Positions 1-7,614 of a stretch of 19,336 bases of DNA are shown here, piece by piece (position 1 is the first letter of the stretch; every line of letters starts with the position of its first letter). The notes below the pieces were generated by a model. The model saw only the letters and a list, made by a program, of their open reading frames with translations, had not been told where the DNA came from and searched no databases. The stretch comes from BM524 sp041554435. Lineage in GTDB: Bacteria; Bacteroidota; Bacteroidia; Bacteroidales; F082. Position numbers and translations under genes: made by a program. The stretch is taken from NCBI GenBank assembly GCA_041554435.1, contig JBFFLX010000060.1:1-19336 (forward strand). The letters are read 5' to 3'.

Positions 1-237
1 ATTATAGAAGGCATTGACAATCAGGCATATACAAAGCTCGAGCAAGATAAAACATTGAATAACAACAACATAACACTTGAATTACTGAATCAATTATGTG
101 ATTATGTGCTAATAGAGAATGGTGTTATTATTCTTGATTTTGAAATCGGGGCCTTGCATAGTAGTATTTATAAAGCCAGAGTAGATTTATTAAAAGCATA
201 TTTTAAAAAGGAAAAAATTAATTCATTGGATGTATGA
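1..237 (+). CDS. 3' end of an unrecognised gene upstream of ybeY
   Basis: The reading frame is open from the first base, so this is the C-terminal 78 residues of a longer protein whose start lies outside the window; an internal TTG at position 55 is not needed as a start. The tail is a mixed hydrophobic/charged segment (residues around DYVLIENGVIILDF, then a basic helix ending KKEKINSLDV) with no motif I can assign and no membrane segment. Its stop codon overlaps the ybeY start in an ATGA arrangement at 234-237, which indicates translational coupling and a shared transcript with ybeY and mnmG. Function is not inferred. Confidence 0.7.
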   Translation: MIEGIDNQAYTKLEQDKTLNNNNITLELLNQLCDYVLIENGVIILDFEIGALHSSIYKARVDLLKAYFKKEKINSLDV

Positions 238-677
238 TTAATTTTGAATTTCATGGATTCAGTGATCTAATTGTCTTGAGGGCGGATCAGATGAGGCTTT
301 GGATTTCAAATTCTATTTCAGAGGAGAATCTTAAGTTGGGAATTCTTAATTATGAGTTTCTAACTGACGAAGAACTGCTTAAAATGAATATTGAATATTT
401 GCAGCATGAAACATATACCGACATAATAACTTTCGATAATTCGAATAATAAATCTATTATTAGCGGAGATATTTTCATAAGTATTGACAGGGTTAAGGAA
501 AATTCAATATTTATTGGACAGACTTTTGAGAGAGAATTATTGAGAGTAATTATTCATGGAATTCTACACTTATGCGGATATGGTGATAAGACTGAAGAAG
601 AGAAATTACTAATGCGACAGAAAGAAGACTATTATTTAACGAAATATCCTATGGATGTTTCACGTGAAACTAATTGA
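234..677 (+). CDS. ybeY: Endoribonuclease YbeY (rRNA maturation factor)
   Basis: YbeY is a small cytoplasmic metal-dependent RNase needed for 16S rRNA 3'-end maturation and ribosome quality control. The 147-aa protein has the family size. It carries the central LNYEFLTDEELLKMN-type segment, a conserved THxxTDIITF-like stretch (HETYTDIITFD) and the metal site HGILHLCGYGD at residues 108-118. Two of the usual three metal-binding histidines (H108, H112) are present. The third position, 118, is Asp; I recall related substitutions in Bacteroidota YbeY. The ATG at 234 overlaps the preceding stop, and mnmG starts 3 nt after this gene's stop. The last codons (encoding V-S-R-E-T) coincide with a parS-like palindrome at 656-671, so the C-terminal sequence is probably constrained by DNA binding as well as protein function. 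Confidence 0.93.
   Translation: MINFEFHGFSDLIVLRADQMRLWISNSISEENLKLGILNYEFLTDEELLKMNIEYLQHETYTDIITFDNSNNKSIISGDIFISIDRVKENSIFIGQTFERELLRVIIHGILHLCGYGDKTEEEKLLMRQKEDYYLTKYPMDVSRETN
656..671. promoter_or_regulatory. parS-like ParB binding site 1
   Basis: The 16-mer TGTTTCACGTGAAACT matches the classic bacterial parS consensus TGTTTCACGTGAAACA at 15 of 16 positions and contains the perfect 14-bp palindrome GTTTCACGTGAAAC. It lies inside the last codons of ybeY. An identical 16-mer occurs 1.9 kb away on the other side of mnmG, which makes chance very unlikely. In other bacteria such sites load ParB for chromosome segregation, usually near the replication origin. parA and parB are not in this window. 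Confidence 0.82.
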
Positions 678-680
678 GAA

Positions 681-2549
681 ATGTTTGAAGAATATGATGT
701 GATAGTTGTTGGTGCAGGACACTCCGGTTCGGAGGCTGCTGCGGCTGCCGCTAATTTGGGCAGTAAAACACTATTGATAACAATGAATATGAATGCAATT
801 GCACAAATGTCGTGTAATCCTGCAATGGGCGGAATAGCCAAAGGACAGATTGTAAGAGAAATTGATGCTTTGGGAGGATATTCGGGTCTGGTTACTGATA
901 AGTCAATGATCCAATTTCGAATGCTTAATAAATCAAAGGGTCCTGCCATGTGGAGCCCTCGTGCGCAAAGCGACCGTATGATGTTTTCGGCTGAGTGGAG
1001 AACCATGCTTGAAAATACAAAAAATTTGGATTTTTGGCAAGATATGGTAAAAGGATTAATAGTTGAGAAATCCAGAATAAAGGGAGTAATTACCGGTATG
1101 GGCCATAAGATTTACTCTAAGTCGGTGATACTTACAAACGGAACTTTTTTAAACGGGATAATTCATATAGGGCAAAAGCAATTTAAAGGGGGCCGGATGG
1201 GCGATAAAGCATCAGGCGGTTTAACTGAGCAACTAATTGGACTGGGCTTCGATTCAGGTAGGATGAAAACCGGAACTCCGGTAAGAGTTGATGGAAGAAC
1301 TATTAATTTTAATAAAATGGAAGAGCAGAAAGGTGATGAAAAGCCTGAAAACTTTTCCTTTCTTTCAACAGATAAATTACAAAAACAAAGAAGTTGCTGG
1401 ATAACTTATACTTCACCAATTGTGCACGACACTCTAAAATTAGGTTTTAACGACAGCCCAATGTTTGCTGGTAGAATAGACGGAGTTGGGCCAAGATATT
1501 GCCCCTCTATAGAGGATAAAATAGAAAGGTTTTCCGATAAAACAAAGCATCAGTTGTTTGTGGAACCCGAAGGATGGGATACGGTAGAATATTATGTAAA
1601 TGGATTTTCTTCATCATTACCCGACGATATTCAATTCAAGGCATTAAGGAAAATTGCAGGTTTTGAAGATGCAAAAATTTTCCGACCCGGCTACGCTATC
1701 GAATACGACTACTTCCCTCCTACTCAATTAAAGTATAGTTTAGAAACTAAATTAATTGATGGATTATATTTTGCTGGACAAATAAACGGGACCACCGGAT
1801 ATGAAGAAGCCGCTGCACAAGGTTTAATGGCAGGTATTAATGCCAGTTTGAAAATAAATTCAAAACAGGAGTTTATTTTGGGCAGATCTGAATCTTATAT
1901 CGGTGTTCTTATCGATGATTTAATTACAAAAGGAGTTGATGAACCATATCGTATGTTTACTTCCAGGGCCGAACACAGAATATTATTGCGTCAGGATAAT
2001 GCAGATATTCGTCTTACGAAGAAATCTTTCGATTTGGGATTGGCATCTGAGGAGCGCCTGAATTTGATGAATGAAAAAATTGAAAAAGCAGCTCTTCTTA
2101 CAAATTTTATTAAAAGTGAAAGTATAAGTCCTGATCAAATTAATTCATTGTTGGAGAAAAATGGAACAAACGCACTAAAACAAAAAACCAAAATTGCCAA
2201 TATTTTACTAAGACCACAAATTTCTATAAACGACTTAATAACTCATATTGATTTCTTAGAAGATTTTGTAAAATCCAATAATTTGGATAATGTTATATGT
2301 GAGTCGGTGGAAATATTTACAAAATACGAACGATACATTGAGAAGGAAAATGAGTTCGCAGGAAAGATTAAACTGTTGGAGAATTTATCTTTGAAAGATG
2401 ATTTTGACTATAACTCATTAAAAAGTTTAAGTACAGAAGCAAGGGAAAAACTTAGTAAAATTCGACCGAAAACATTGGGCCAAGCCTCTAGAATTAGTGG
2501 AGTTTCTCCTTCAGACATTAATGTTTTAGCAGTTTTTTTAAAGAGATAG
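681..2549 (+). CDS. mnmG: tRNA uridine-5-carboxymethylaminomethyl modification enzyme MnmG (GidA)
   Basis: MnmG is the FAD- and NADH-dependent partner of MnmE; together they install the carboxymethylaminomethyl group on wobble uridine 34 of several tRNAs in the cytoplasm. The 622-aa length is typical. Visible landmarks: the Rossmann FAD motif GAGHSG at residues 11-16, the signature MSCNPAMGGIAKG with C45, GVGPRYCPSIEDK with C274, GYAIEYDYFPPTQ, the second dinucleotide-type signature FAGQINGTTGYEEAAAQG, and DEPYRMFTSRAEHR followed by RQDNADIRL. The helical C-terminal MnmE/tRNA-interacting domain is complete (ARISGVSPSDI near the end). The ATG at 681 follows the ybeY stop by 3 nt. The gene is bracketed by two identical parS-like sites, consistent with the frequent location of gidA near replication origins. 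Confidence 0.98.
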   Translation: MFEEYDVIVVGAGHSGSEAAAAAANLGSKTLLITMNMNAIAQMSCNPAMGGIAKGQIVREIDALGGYSGLVTDKSMIQFRMLNKSKGPAMWSPRAQSDRMMFSAEWRTMLENTKNLDFWQDMVKGLIVEKSRIKGVITGMGHKIYSKSVILTNGTFLNGIIHIGQKQFKGGRMGDKASGGLTEQLIGLGFDSGRMKTGTPVRVDGRTINFNKMEEQKGDEKPENFSFLSTDKLQKQRSCWITYTSPIVHDTLKLGFNDSPMFAGRIDGVGPRYCPSIEDKIERFSDKTKHQLFVEPEGWDTVEYYVNGFSSSLPDDIQFKALRKIAGFEDAKIFRPGYAIEYDYFPPTQLKYSLETKLIDGLYFAGQINGTTGYEEAAAQGLMAGINASLKINSKQEFILGRSESYIGVLIDDLITKGVDEPYRMFTSRAEHRILLRQDNADIRLTKKSFDLGLASEERLNLMNEKIEKAALLTNFIKSESISPDQINSLLEKNGTNALKQKTKIANILLRPQISINDLITHIDFLEDFVKSNNLDNVICESVEIFTKYERYIEKENEFAGKIKLLENLSLKDDFDYNSLKSLSTEAREKLSKIRPKTLGQASRISGVSPSDINVLAVFLKR

Positions 2550-2555
2550 TATAAT

Positions 2556-2571
2556 TGTTTCACGTGAAACT
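2556..2571. promoter_or_regulatory. parS-like ParB binding site 2
   Basis: This is a second exact copy of TGTTTCACGTGAAACT, in the 32-bp gap between the mnmG stop (2549) and the methyltransferase ATG (2582). The flanking bases differ from those of site 1, so the conserved unit is the 16-mer itself and not a duplicated segment. The palindrome also creates an apparent in-frame TTG start at 2555, which I reject as the methyltransferase start because the extra residues are explained by the DNA site. Confidence 0.85.
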
Positions 2572-2581
2572 TAATATCAAA

Positions 2582-3463
2582 ATGATTAAAATATCAAGTT
2601 GTCAAATATGCAAATCAAACGATTTGAGCGACTTTTTGCAAACTAAAGATTATTTCTATACTGAAGAGGAATTTAATTTATCAGTTTGCAATAACTGCAA
2701 TTTCGTATTTACAAATCCTGTTCCTGACAAAGACAGTATAGGTAAATATTATGCTACCGAAAAGTATTTATCTCACGATACAAATAGTAATGGTGTGCTG
2801 GGAAATATTTATCAAGCAGTTAGGTATTTTAATTTGAAACGTAAATATTCATTAATTCAAAAATTTAAAAGTCAGGGAAATGTTTTGGATATTGGCTGCG
2901 GAACCGGAGAGTTTTTAAATTTCATGAAACAAAATAATTGGGGCGCATTTGGAATAGAACCCGAAGCAAAAGCAAAAGAATTCGCCACTAAAAATTATAA
3001 TCTGGAAATATTTCCGGAAAGTAAATTAAATGAATTTCCAAAAAACAAATTCGATCTGATTACAATGTGGCATGTTTTAGAACATGTTTATGATTTGAAT
3101 GAACGCCTGGGTGTAGTAAATAAACTTCTTGATAATGATGGAATATTTATAAATGCTATCCCAATGATTGATAGTCCTGATGCAATTAAATTTGGTAAAT
3201 ATTGGGCAGGATTAGATGTTCCACGACATTTGCATCACTTTTCATATGAAACTTTCAATCAACTTGCGGAAAATAATGGATTTAAAATATTGGGAAGTTT
3301 TCCAATGAAGTTCGATTCGTATTATGTAAGTTATTTGAGTCGTCAGGCAAAGAAAACTTCAATTGCCTTTGTACGTGCTATGTTTGATGGACTTATTTCA
3401 AATTTAAAGGCCAATAAAAATAGAAATTATTCAAGCATGATTTTTGTAATGAATAAATCATAA
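2582..3463 (+). CDS. Zinc-ribbon class I SAM-dependent methyltransferase
   Basis: This is a 293-aa predicted cytoplasmic methyltransferase. The N-terminus has two CxxC pairs (C7/C10 and C36/C39), a probable zinc ribbon. The Rossmann SAM-binding motif I, VLDIGCGTGEF, starts at residue 101. An acidic residue follows in the GIEPE segment, and WHVLEHVYDL matches the post-II motif of the COG2227/Methyltransf_23 group. RHLHHFSYETF is also typical of this subgroup. The substrate cannot be told from sequence; relatives modify small molecules, lipids or sugars. I chose ATG 2582 and not the upstream TTG at 2555 because that extension is the parS palindrome. It sits between mnmG and a histidine kinase, an order I recall from many Bacteroidota, with an 11-nt gap to the next gene. 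Confidence 0.88.
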   Translation: MIKISSCQICKSNDLSDFLQTKDYFYTEEEFNLSVCNNCNFVFTNPVPDKDSIGKYYATEKYLSHDTNSNGVLGNIYQAVRYFNLKRKYSLIQKFKSQGNVLDIGCGTGEFLNFMKQNNWGAFGIEPEAKAKEFATKNYNLEIFPESKLNEFPKNKFDLITMWHVLEHVYDLNERLGVVNKLLDNDGIFINAIPMIDSPDAIKFGKYWAGLDVPRHLHHFSYETFNQLAENNGFKILGSFPMKFDSYYVSYLSRQAKKTSIAFVRAMFDGLISNLKANKNRNYSSMIFVMNKS

Positions 3464-3474
3464 AACTAATATTA

Positions 3475-6400
3475 ATGAAAAGTAGTAACCGACAATTTAT
3501 TATGTTGTTGATGGGACTAATTTTAGTCCTTGCTGCTCTTTTTATTAATGATTTTAATCTACAAAGAGAATCAAATAGTGATTATATTGTAAATGATTTC
3601 AACGAAAATTTAAAGGTCGAAATTGATTTTCTAAACTCTAAGTTTGATGAGTACTTTAATATTCTTGATGAAAAAACTGACGATTATTGGCCGCTTCTTG
3701 AAAAAATAAATAATCAGGAAAAAGTTTATTCATTCGTATACAAACACGACAGTTTGTTATATTGGAGCACTTCGACGGTCCATTTTGAGCTTAGTTCACT
3801 TAGAAATAGGACGGTTTTAATTAATAATGCAAATAGTTGGTATCTAGGCGTTTACGGGCAATTAGGCGATTTTCGTATTTTGTTGGTGGAACCTATTATC
3901 CAATCATATGGAGTTGATAACCAGTTTGTTAAGAACGAAGTTAATGATCGCTTCTCCAACAGTGAAAATATTCAAATTTCAACCCTATATAGCCCTGAGG
4001 CTTATGAAATTGATTTTACCGGGCCTAAAAAGTACTATTTAAAGCTTGGAAATGAAGGTTCAAAAAATTTGAGTTCGTATCTTGGGTTTTTGTTGGTCTG
4101 CATTTTGTATTTACTTATTAGCCTATTTGTAATTACCTATCTGAAAACTGAGTATTCAAATATTTCTTCTATTAATAAATATTATTATTCTCTTTCCTTC
4201 GCTTTATTATTAATTATATTTTATCTGGATACTCTTATTGGTTTTAGTCAACATTATTTTCCCATTTACCTTCAGCAAAAAATCCCAACTATTAATTTAA
4301 GGTTTGGTGAAGTATTTCTACTAAGCATTATATTTTTAGTGTATGTGGTATTAATTTATGAGGAGTTAATTCACAAAAAATTATTTGAAAATAAAAAAAG
4401 CACATTAATTAATATTTATATACACTCACTATTTTCAATATTTATTCTGAATTTTATTTTCTGGCTAAGTGCCAAAATTTTAAAAATTAATAATGTTACT
4501 GAGGTATACTCTCTTATCGACATGCATAAAGGAATTATTATTTCAGCCTGGCTAGCTGTTTCCGGAATAATAATTTATACAGTTTTACGAATCCTTGGCC
4601 TTAATTTTTCCGGCTTAAACAATAAAAGATATTATACTCTTGGAATATTTACTTTTAGTTCAATAATAGGAATATTTGTGTTAATGCATAGTCTTGAACT
4701 ATTTTTAATAATTACTGTTTTATTAATTATTTCTTTGCTAATCGATTCGGTATTAAAACGCCTAAAACAATTTTATATACTACATCACCTGATATATATA
4801 ATTGCAATAGCTGGAGCAATGGCGTTATTGATTAATAACTCAATTGAGGAAAATAAACTTACACAACAAAAATATATCTCTTCATTTTTAGTGAAAAAAG
4901 GAGATAAGGCCATAGAAAACTTTTGGTTGAAACTGAACAAAGAATTGATAAACGACACCTTGGTTCAACGCCTAAATTATCAAAGTGAAAACATTTTTGC
5001 AGATAGTATCCTCGATTATTTTGAAGAATACTATTTTAATGATGAAGCAAATGGATTTAGTTATCAGCTAACATATTGTAATACTTATGATAGTCTGTTG
5101 TTGGGTAATAGCGACGAAGTAGTACATTGTCAGGACTTCTTTAATGATTTGAAATCATCAATAATATCCCAACCTGAAAAAAACCTGTATTTGCTTGATA
5201 ACGAACCTGATAATATATATTATTTGGGGGAATTTAAATTGAAAAAGGGTACGGTCATTTATATAGAACTTACCTCTTACTTTATACCCGGCGGATTGGC
5301 TTATGCAGAATTGCTTATTGACAAAAAGCCTGATACGCCAGATCTTTCCGACTACTCCTTTGCAAAATATTACCAGAACATATTGGTAAGCAAATTTGGT
5401 GACTATGAATTTCATACCAGCAGCGGCACCTTCGATAATTATCCGACAGACAAATTTTTTAACCTTAACAATTATAAGCATTACAAAACAACAACTTCCA
5501 ACGGAGATACGATTGTTGTAAGTCGTCCTCTAATAAAAATATCGTCCAAAATATTTTCTTTTTCATATCTGTTTCTGCTTTTAGCTATTGTGATTGTTTT
5601 GCTTACCAGTATTGTATACGGCAGCAATTTTAATCAGTTATTTAATTTAAATTTAAGAGCCCGCCTGCAAATGTTTTTCATGATAGCATTAAGCACAATA
5701 ACACTTACTACCGCCGTAATAATATTATTTTATACTAATAAAAACAATACCGAAAAACTGCATGCCGAACTAAACGAAAAAGCACATTCGGTTTTAATAG
5801 AGCTTCAACATAAATTAAGTGGATACAACTCTTTGGAGGAAGTTGATGAAGAAGAAGTGAAGGAGTTGCTGCAAAAGTTTTCGGTTGTGTTTTTTTCAGA
5901 TATTAATCTCTATGATTCTCAGGGTATATTATTAGCCACATCTCGTCCGCAAATATTTAGTGAAGGTTTTTTGTCGGACCTGATAAACCCCATGGCTTAT
6001 GAGGAAATAATGGTAGATAACTTATTGTTTTATAATTGTACAGAAACCATTGGGAGCCTTAACTATTATTCCACTTATTTACCCTTGTTTATAACTTCTG
6101 ACAAGGTTGCTGGAATAATCAACCTGCCCTTTTTTGCAAGACAAACTGAGCAAAAGAAGTCGTTTCGGTTTTTACTGTTTACTTTCATTAATTTGTTTGT
6201 AATACTTGGAATTATTGGCGCCATAGTGGCAGTATTATATTCCAGATTGTTAACAAAGCCATTGTCGGTACTACAAAGCAATATATCTAATATTCGCATA
6301 GATATGCAAAACTCAAAAATCTTCTGGAAAAAGGATGATGAAATTGGTCAGCTAATTAGCGAATACAATAAAATGGTTGATAAACTTGAGGCGAGTTCTG

Positions 6401-7110
6401 AAATGCTTAAGCGATCGGAGAGGGAAATTGCCTGGAGAGAACTTGCTCGTCAAATTGCTCATGAAATTAAAAATCCTCTCACTCCTATGAAACTTAATAT
6501 TCAATATTTAATTCGGGCAAAAGCCGAAAACAGGGAGCAATTTGAAGAGAAGTTTGAGGATATAAGCAGCGGCCTGATTCAACAAATAGATACCCTCGAC
6601 AGGGTAGCCGAAATGTTTACGGATATGGCAAAGTCAAATACAAATAATTTTGTAGCCGTGAACCTGATTGACATTATCAATTCCATGATTAAGCTTTACG
6701 ACAAATCAGAAAATGTTGAATTTAACTTGGTAAAAGATGGCTCCGACGAAGACTTTTATACCAGAGGAACTGAAAAGAACCTGACACAAATATTCAATAA
6801 CTTAATAAAGAATTCTCTGGAGGCAATTTCCAAAAAGGATAATGGATTGATATCAATAAGCATTGAGTCTTCCGAATCCTATTTAAATGTAAAATTTATG
6901 GATAATGGAGGAGGCATACCTGAAAAGATGAAGGATATGGTTTTCACTCCTTATTTCACCACCAGAACGACGGGAACCGGTCTTGGATTGGCAATCGTTA
7001 AATCCCTTATTACGGGCATGGGAGGGAATATAAAACTTGAAAAATCGGATGAAAACGGGACAGTATTTTTAATAAAATTTTTAAAAACAAAAAGAACGAA
7101 GAATGAATAA
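3475..7110 (+). CDS. Large multi-membrane-span sensor histidine kinase (NtrY-like catalytic core)
   Basis: This 1211-aa inner-membrane sensor kinase has an N-terminal membrane anchor (about residues 7-24) and an extracytoplasmic segment to about 200. A block of roughly eight membrane helices follows (about 204-455), then a second extracytoplasmic region (about 460-690). Two more helices (about 694-712 and 732-752) precede a third extracytoplasmic domain, and a last helix spans about 899-922. A HAMP linker follows. The HisKA box IAHEIKNPLTPMK has phospho-acceptor H996. The ATPase domain shows an N-box (FNNLIKNSLEAI, about 1104-1115), the G1 box DNGGGIP from D1143, FTPYFTT, and GTGLGLAI near 1166. 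The HEIKNPLTP form is that of NtrB/NtrY-type kinases. No receiver domain or response regulator is present in the window, so it is an orphan and its signal is unknown. Its last codons overlap the META lipoprotein start by 8 nt. Confidence 0.93.
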   Translation: MKSSNRQFIMLLMGLILVLAALFINDFNLQRESNSDYIVNDFNENLKVEIDFLNSKFDEYFNILDEKTDDYWPLLEKINNQEKVYSFVYKHDSLLYWSTSTVHFELSSLRNRTVLINNANSWYLGVYGQLGDFRILLVEPIIQSYGVDNQFVKNEVNDRFSNSENIQISTLYSPEAYEIDFTGPKKYYLKLGNEGSKNLSSYLGFLLVCILYLLISLFVITYLKTEYSNISSINKYYYSLSFALLLIIFYLDTLIGFSQHYFPIYLQQKIPTINLRFGEVFLLSIIFLVYVVLIYEELIHKKLFENKKSTLINIYIHSLFSIFILNFIFWLSAKILKINNVTEVYSLIDMHKGIIISAWLAVSGIIIYTVLRILGLNFSGLNNKRYYTLGIFTFSSIIGIFVLMHSLELFLIITVLLIISLLIDSVLKRLKQFYILHHLIYIIAIAGAMALLINNSIEENKLTQQKYISSFLVKKGDKAIENFWLKLNKELINDTLVQRLNYQSENIFADSILDYFEEYYFNDEANGFSYQLTYCNTYDSLLLGNSDEVVHCQDFFNDLKSSIISQPEKNLYLLDNEPDNIYYLGEFKLKKGTVIYIELTSYFIPGGLAYAELLIDKKPDTPDLSDYSFAKYYQNILVSKFGDYEFHTSSGTFDNYPTDKFFNLNNYKHYKTTTSNGDTIVVSRPLIKISSKIFSFSYLFLLLAIVIVLLTSIVYGSNFNQLFNLNLRARLQMFFMIALSTITLTTAVIILFYTNKNNTEKLHAELNEKAHSVLIELQHKLSGYNSLEEVDEEEVKELLQKFSVVFFSDINLYDSQGILLATSRPQIFSEGFLSDLINPMAYEEIMVDNLLFYNCTETIGSLNYYSTYLPLFITSDKVAGIINLPFFARQTEQKKSFRFLLFTFINLFVILGIIGAIVAVLYSRLLTKPLSVLQSNISNIRIDMQNSKIFWKKDDEIGQLISEYNKMVDKLEASSEMLKRSEREIAWRELARQIAHEIKNPLTPMKLNIQYLIRAKAENREQFEEKFEDISSGLIQQIDTLDRVAEMFTDMAKSNTNNFVAVNLIDIINSMIKLYDKSENVEFNLVKDGSDEDFYTRGTEKNLTQIFNNLIKNSLEAISKKDNGLISISIESSESYLNVKFMDNGGGIPEKMKDMVFTPYFTTRTTGTGLGLAIVKSLITGMGGNIKLEKSDENGTVFLIKFLKTKRTKNE

Positions 7111-7516
7111 AATATTATTGATTTTAATAATTGCTCTTGGCTTTTCAGCCTGCACATCCACAAAAGATTTAAGTAAAGAAAATTTCTTTGATAAGAAGTG
7201 GGCATTGATTTCTATAAAGGGGCTTACTGCAGATGAAAATGCTACTTTCAATAAAGCAGGTCTTAAGTTTTCCTCTGCCGATTCGGTTTATTCGGGAAGT
7301 AATGGTTGTAATATGTTAAGTGGAAAATTTCATCTCAAAGGAAACAAAATAAAATTTGAAGAAGGACTTTCAACCAAACGGTTTTGTGTTGGTATAGATG
7401 AAGAGAAATTCTTCAATGTTTTGCGTAAAACAAACACTTTAAAACTAAAGGGTCACAATTTAATATTTATGAAAGATAAAGAGACTTTGGCCGTTTTCGC
7501 CGATATTAAGGATTAG
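7103..7516 (+). CDS. META-domain (HslJ-like) lipoprotein
   Basis: This is a 137-aa predicted lipoprotein. The signal peptide (about residues 1-16) ends in a lipobox FSAC, so lipidation is expected at the Cys of SACTSTKD. The remainder fits one META domain: KKWALISIKG at the start, the hallmark GSNGCNMLSGKF, then the beta-rich end with RKTNTLKLKGHNLIFMKD and LAVFAD. Members of this family, such as HslJ, are small envelope proteins; roles in heat or novobiocin tolerance are known for E. coli HslJ, but the biochemical activity is not established. The start codon lies inside the kinase coding end (8-nt overlap), implying translational coupling. A sensory or accessory role for the kinase is possible but only inferred. 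Confidence 0.85.
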   Translation: MNKILLILIIALGFSACTSTKDLSKENFFDKKWALISIKGLTADENATFNKAGLKFSSADSVYSGSNGCNMLSGKFHLKGNKIKFEEGLSTKRFCVGIDEEKFFNVLRKTNTLKLKGHNLIFMKDKETLAVFADIKD

Positions 7517-7568
7517 ACTTATGTTAAATGCAAAAATAATTTAGAATGGTTTTTAATATTTTTAGTCC

Positions 7569-7576
7569 TATTTTTG
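7569..7576 (+). promoter_or_regulatory. Bacteroidota -7 promoter element for the C25 peptidase gene
   Basis: TATTTTTG is an exact fit to the Bacteroidota -7 consensus TAnnTTTG. It lies 38 bp before the ATG at 7615 in a 98-bp AT-rich gap after the META gene. No clear -33 TTTG is seen; TGGTTTTT around 7547 is the nearest candidate. It would start a short leader and separate the protease from the upstream operon. Confidence 0.5.
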
Positions 7577-7614
7577 TGTTTTTATGAATAATATCATCAA
7601 TTAAAATCAAAATC

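Noticed and set aside
632..1006. A 124-aa - strand ORF over the start of mnmG
   Set aside because: It lies antisense to the strongly conserved ybeY/mnmG coding sequence and shows no recognisable protein features.
2555..2581. TTG start at 2555 for the methyltransferase
   Set aside because: The nine extra codons are the parS-like palindrome and its flank. The ATG at 2582 gives the expected N-terminus just before the zinc-ribbon cysteines.
5158..5481. A 107-aa - strand ORF within the sensor kinase
   Set aside because: It is antisense to a continuous kinase reading frame, with no motif, no start context and low-complexity hydrophobic content.
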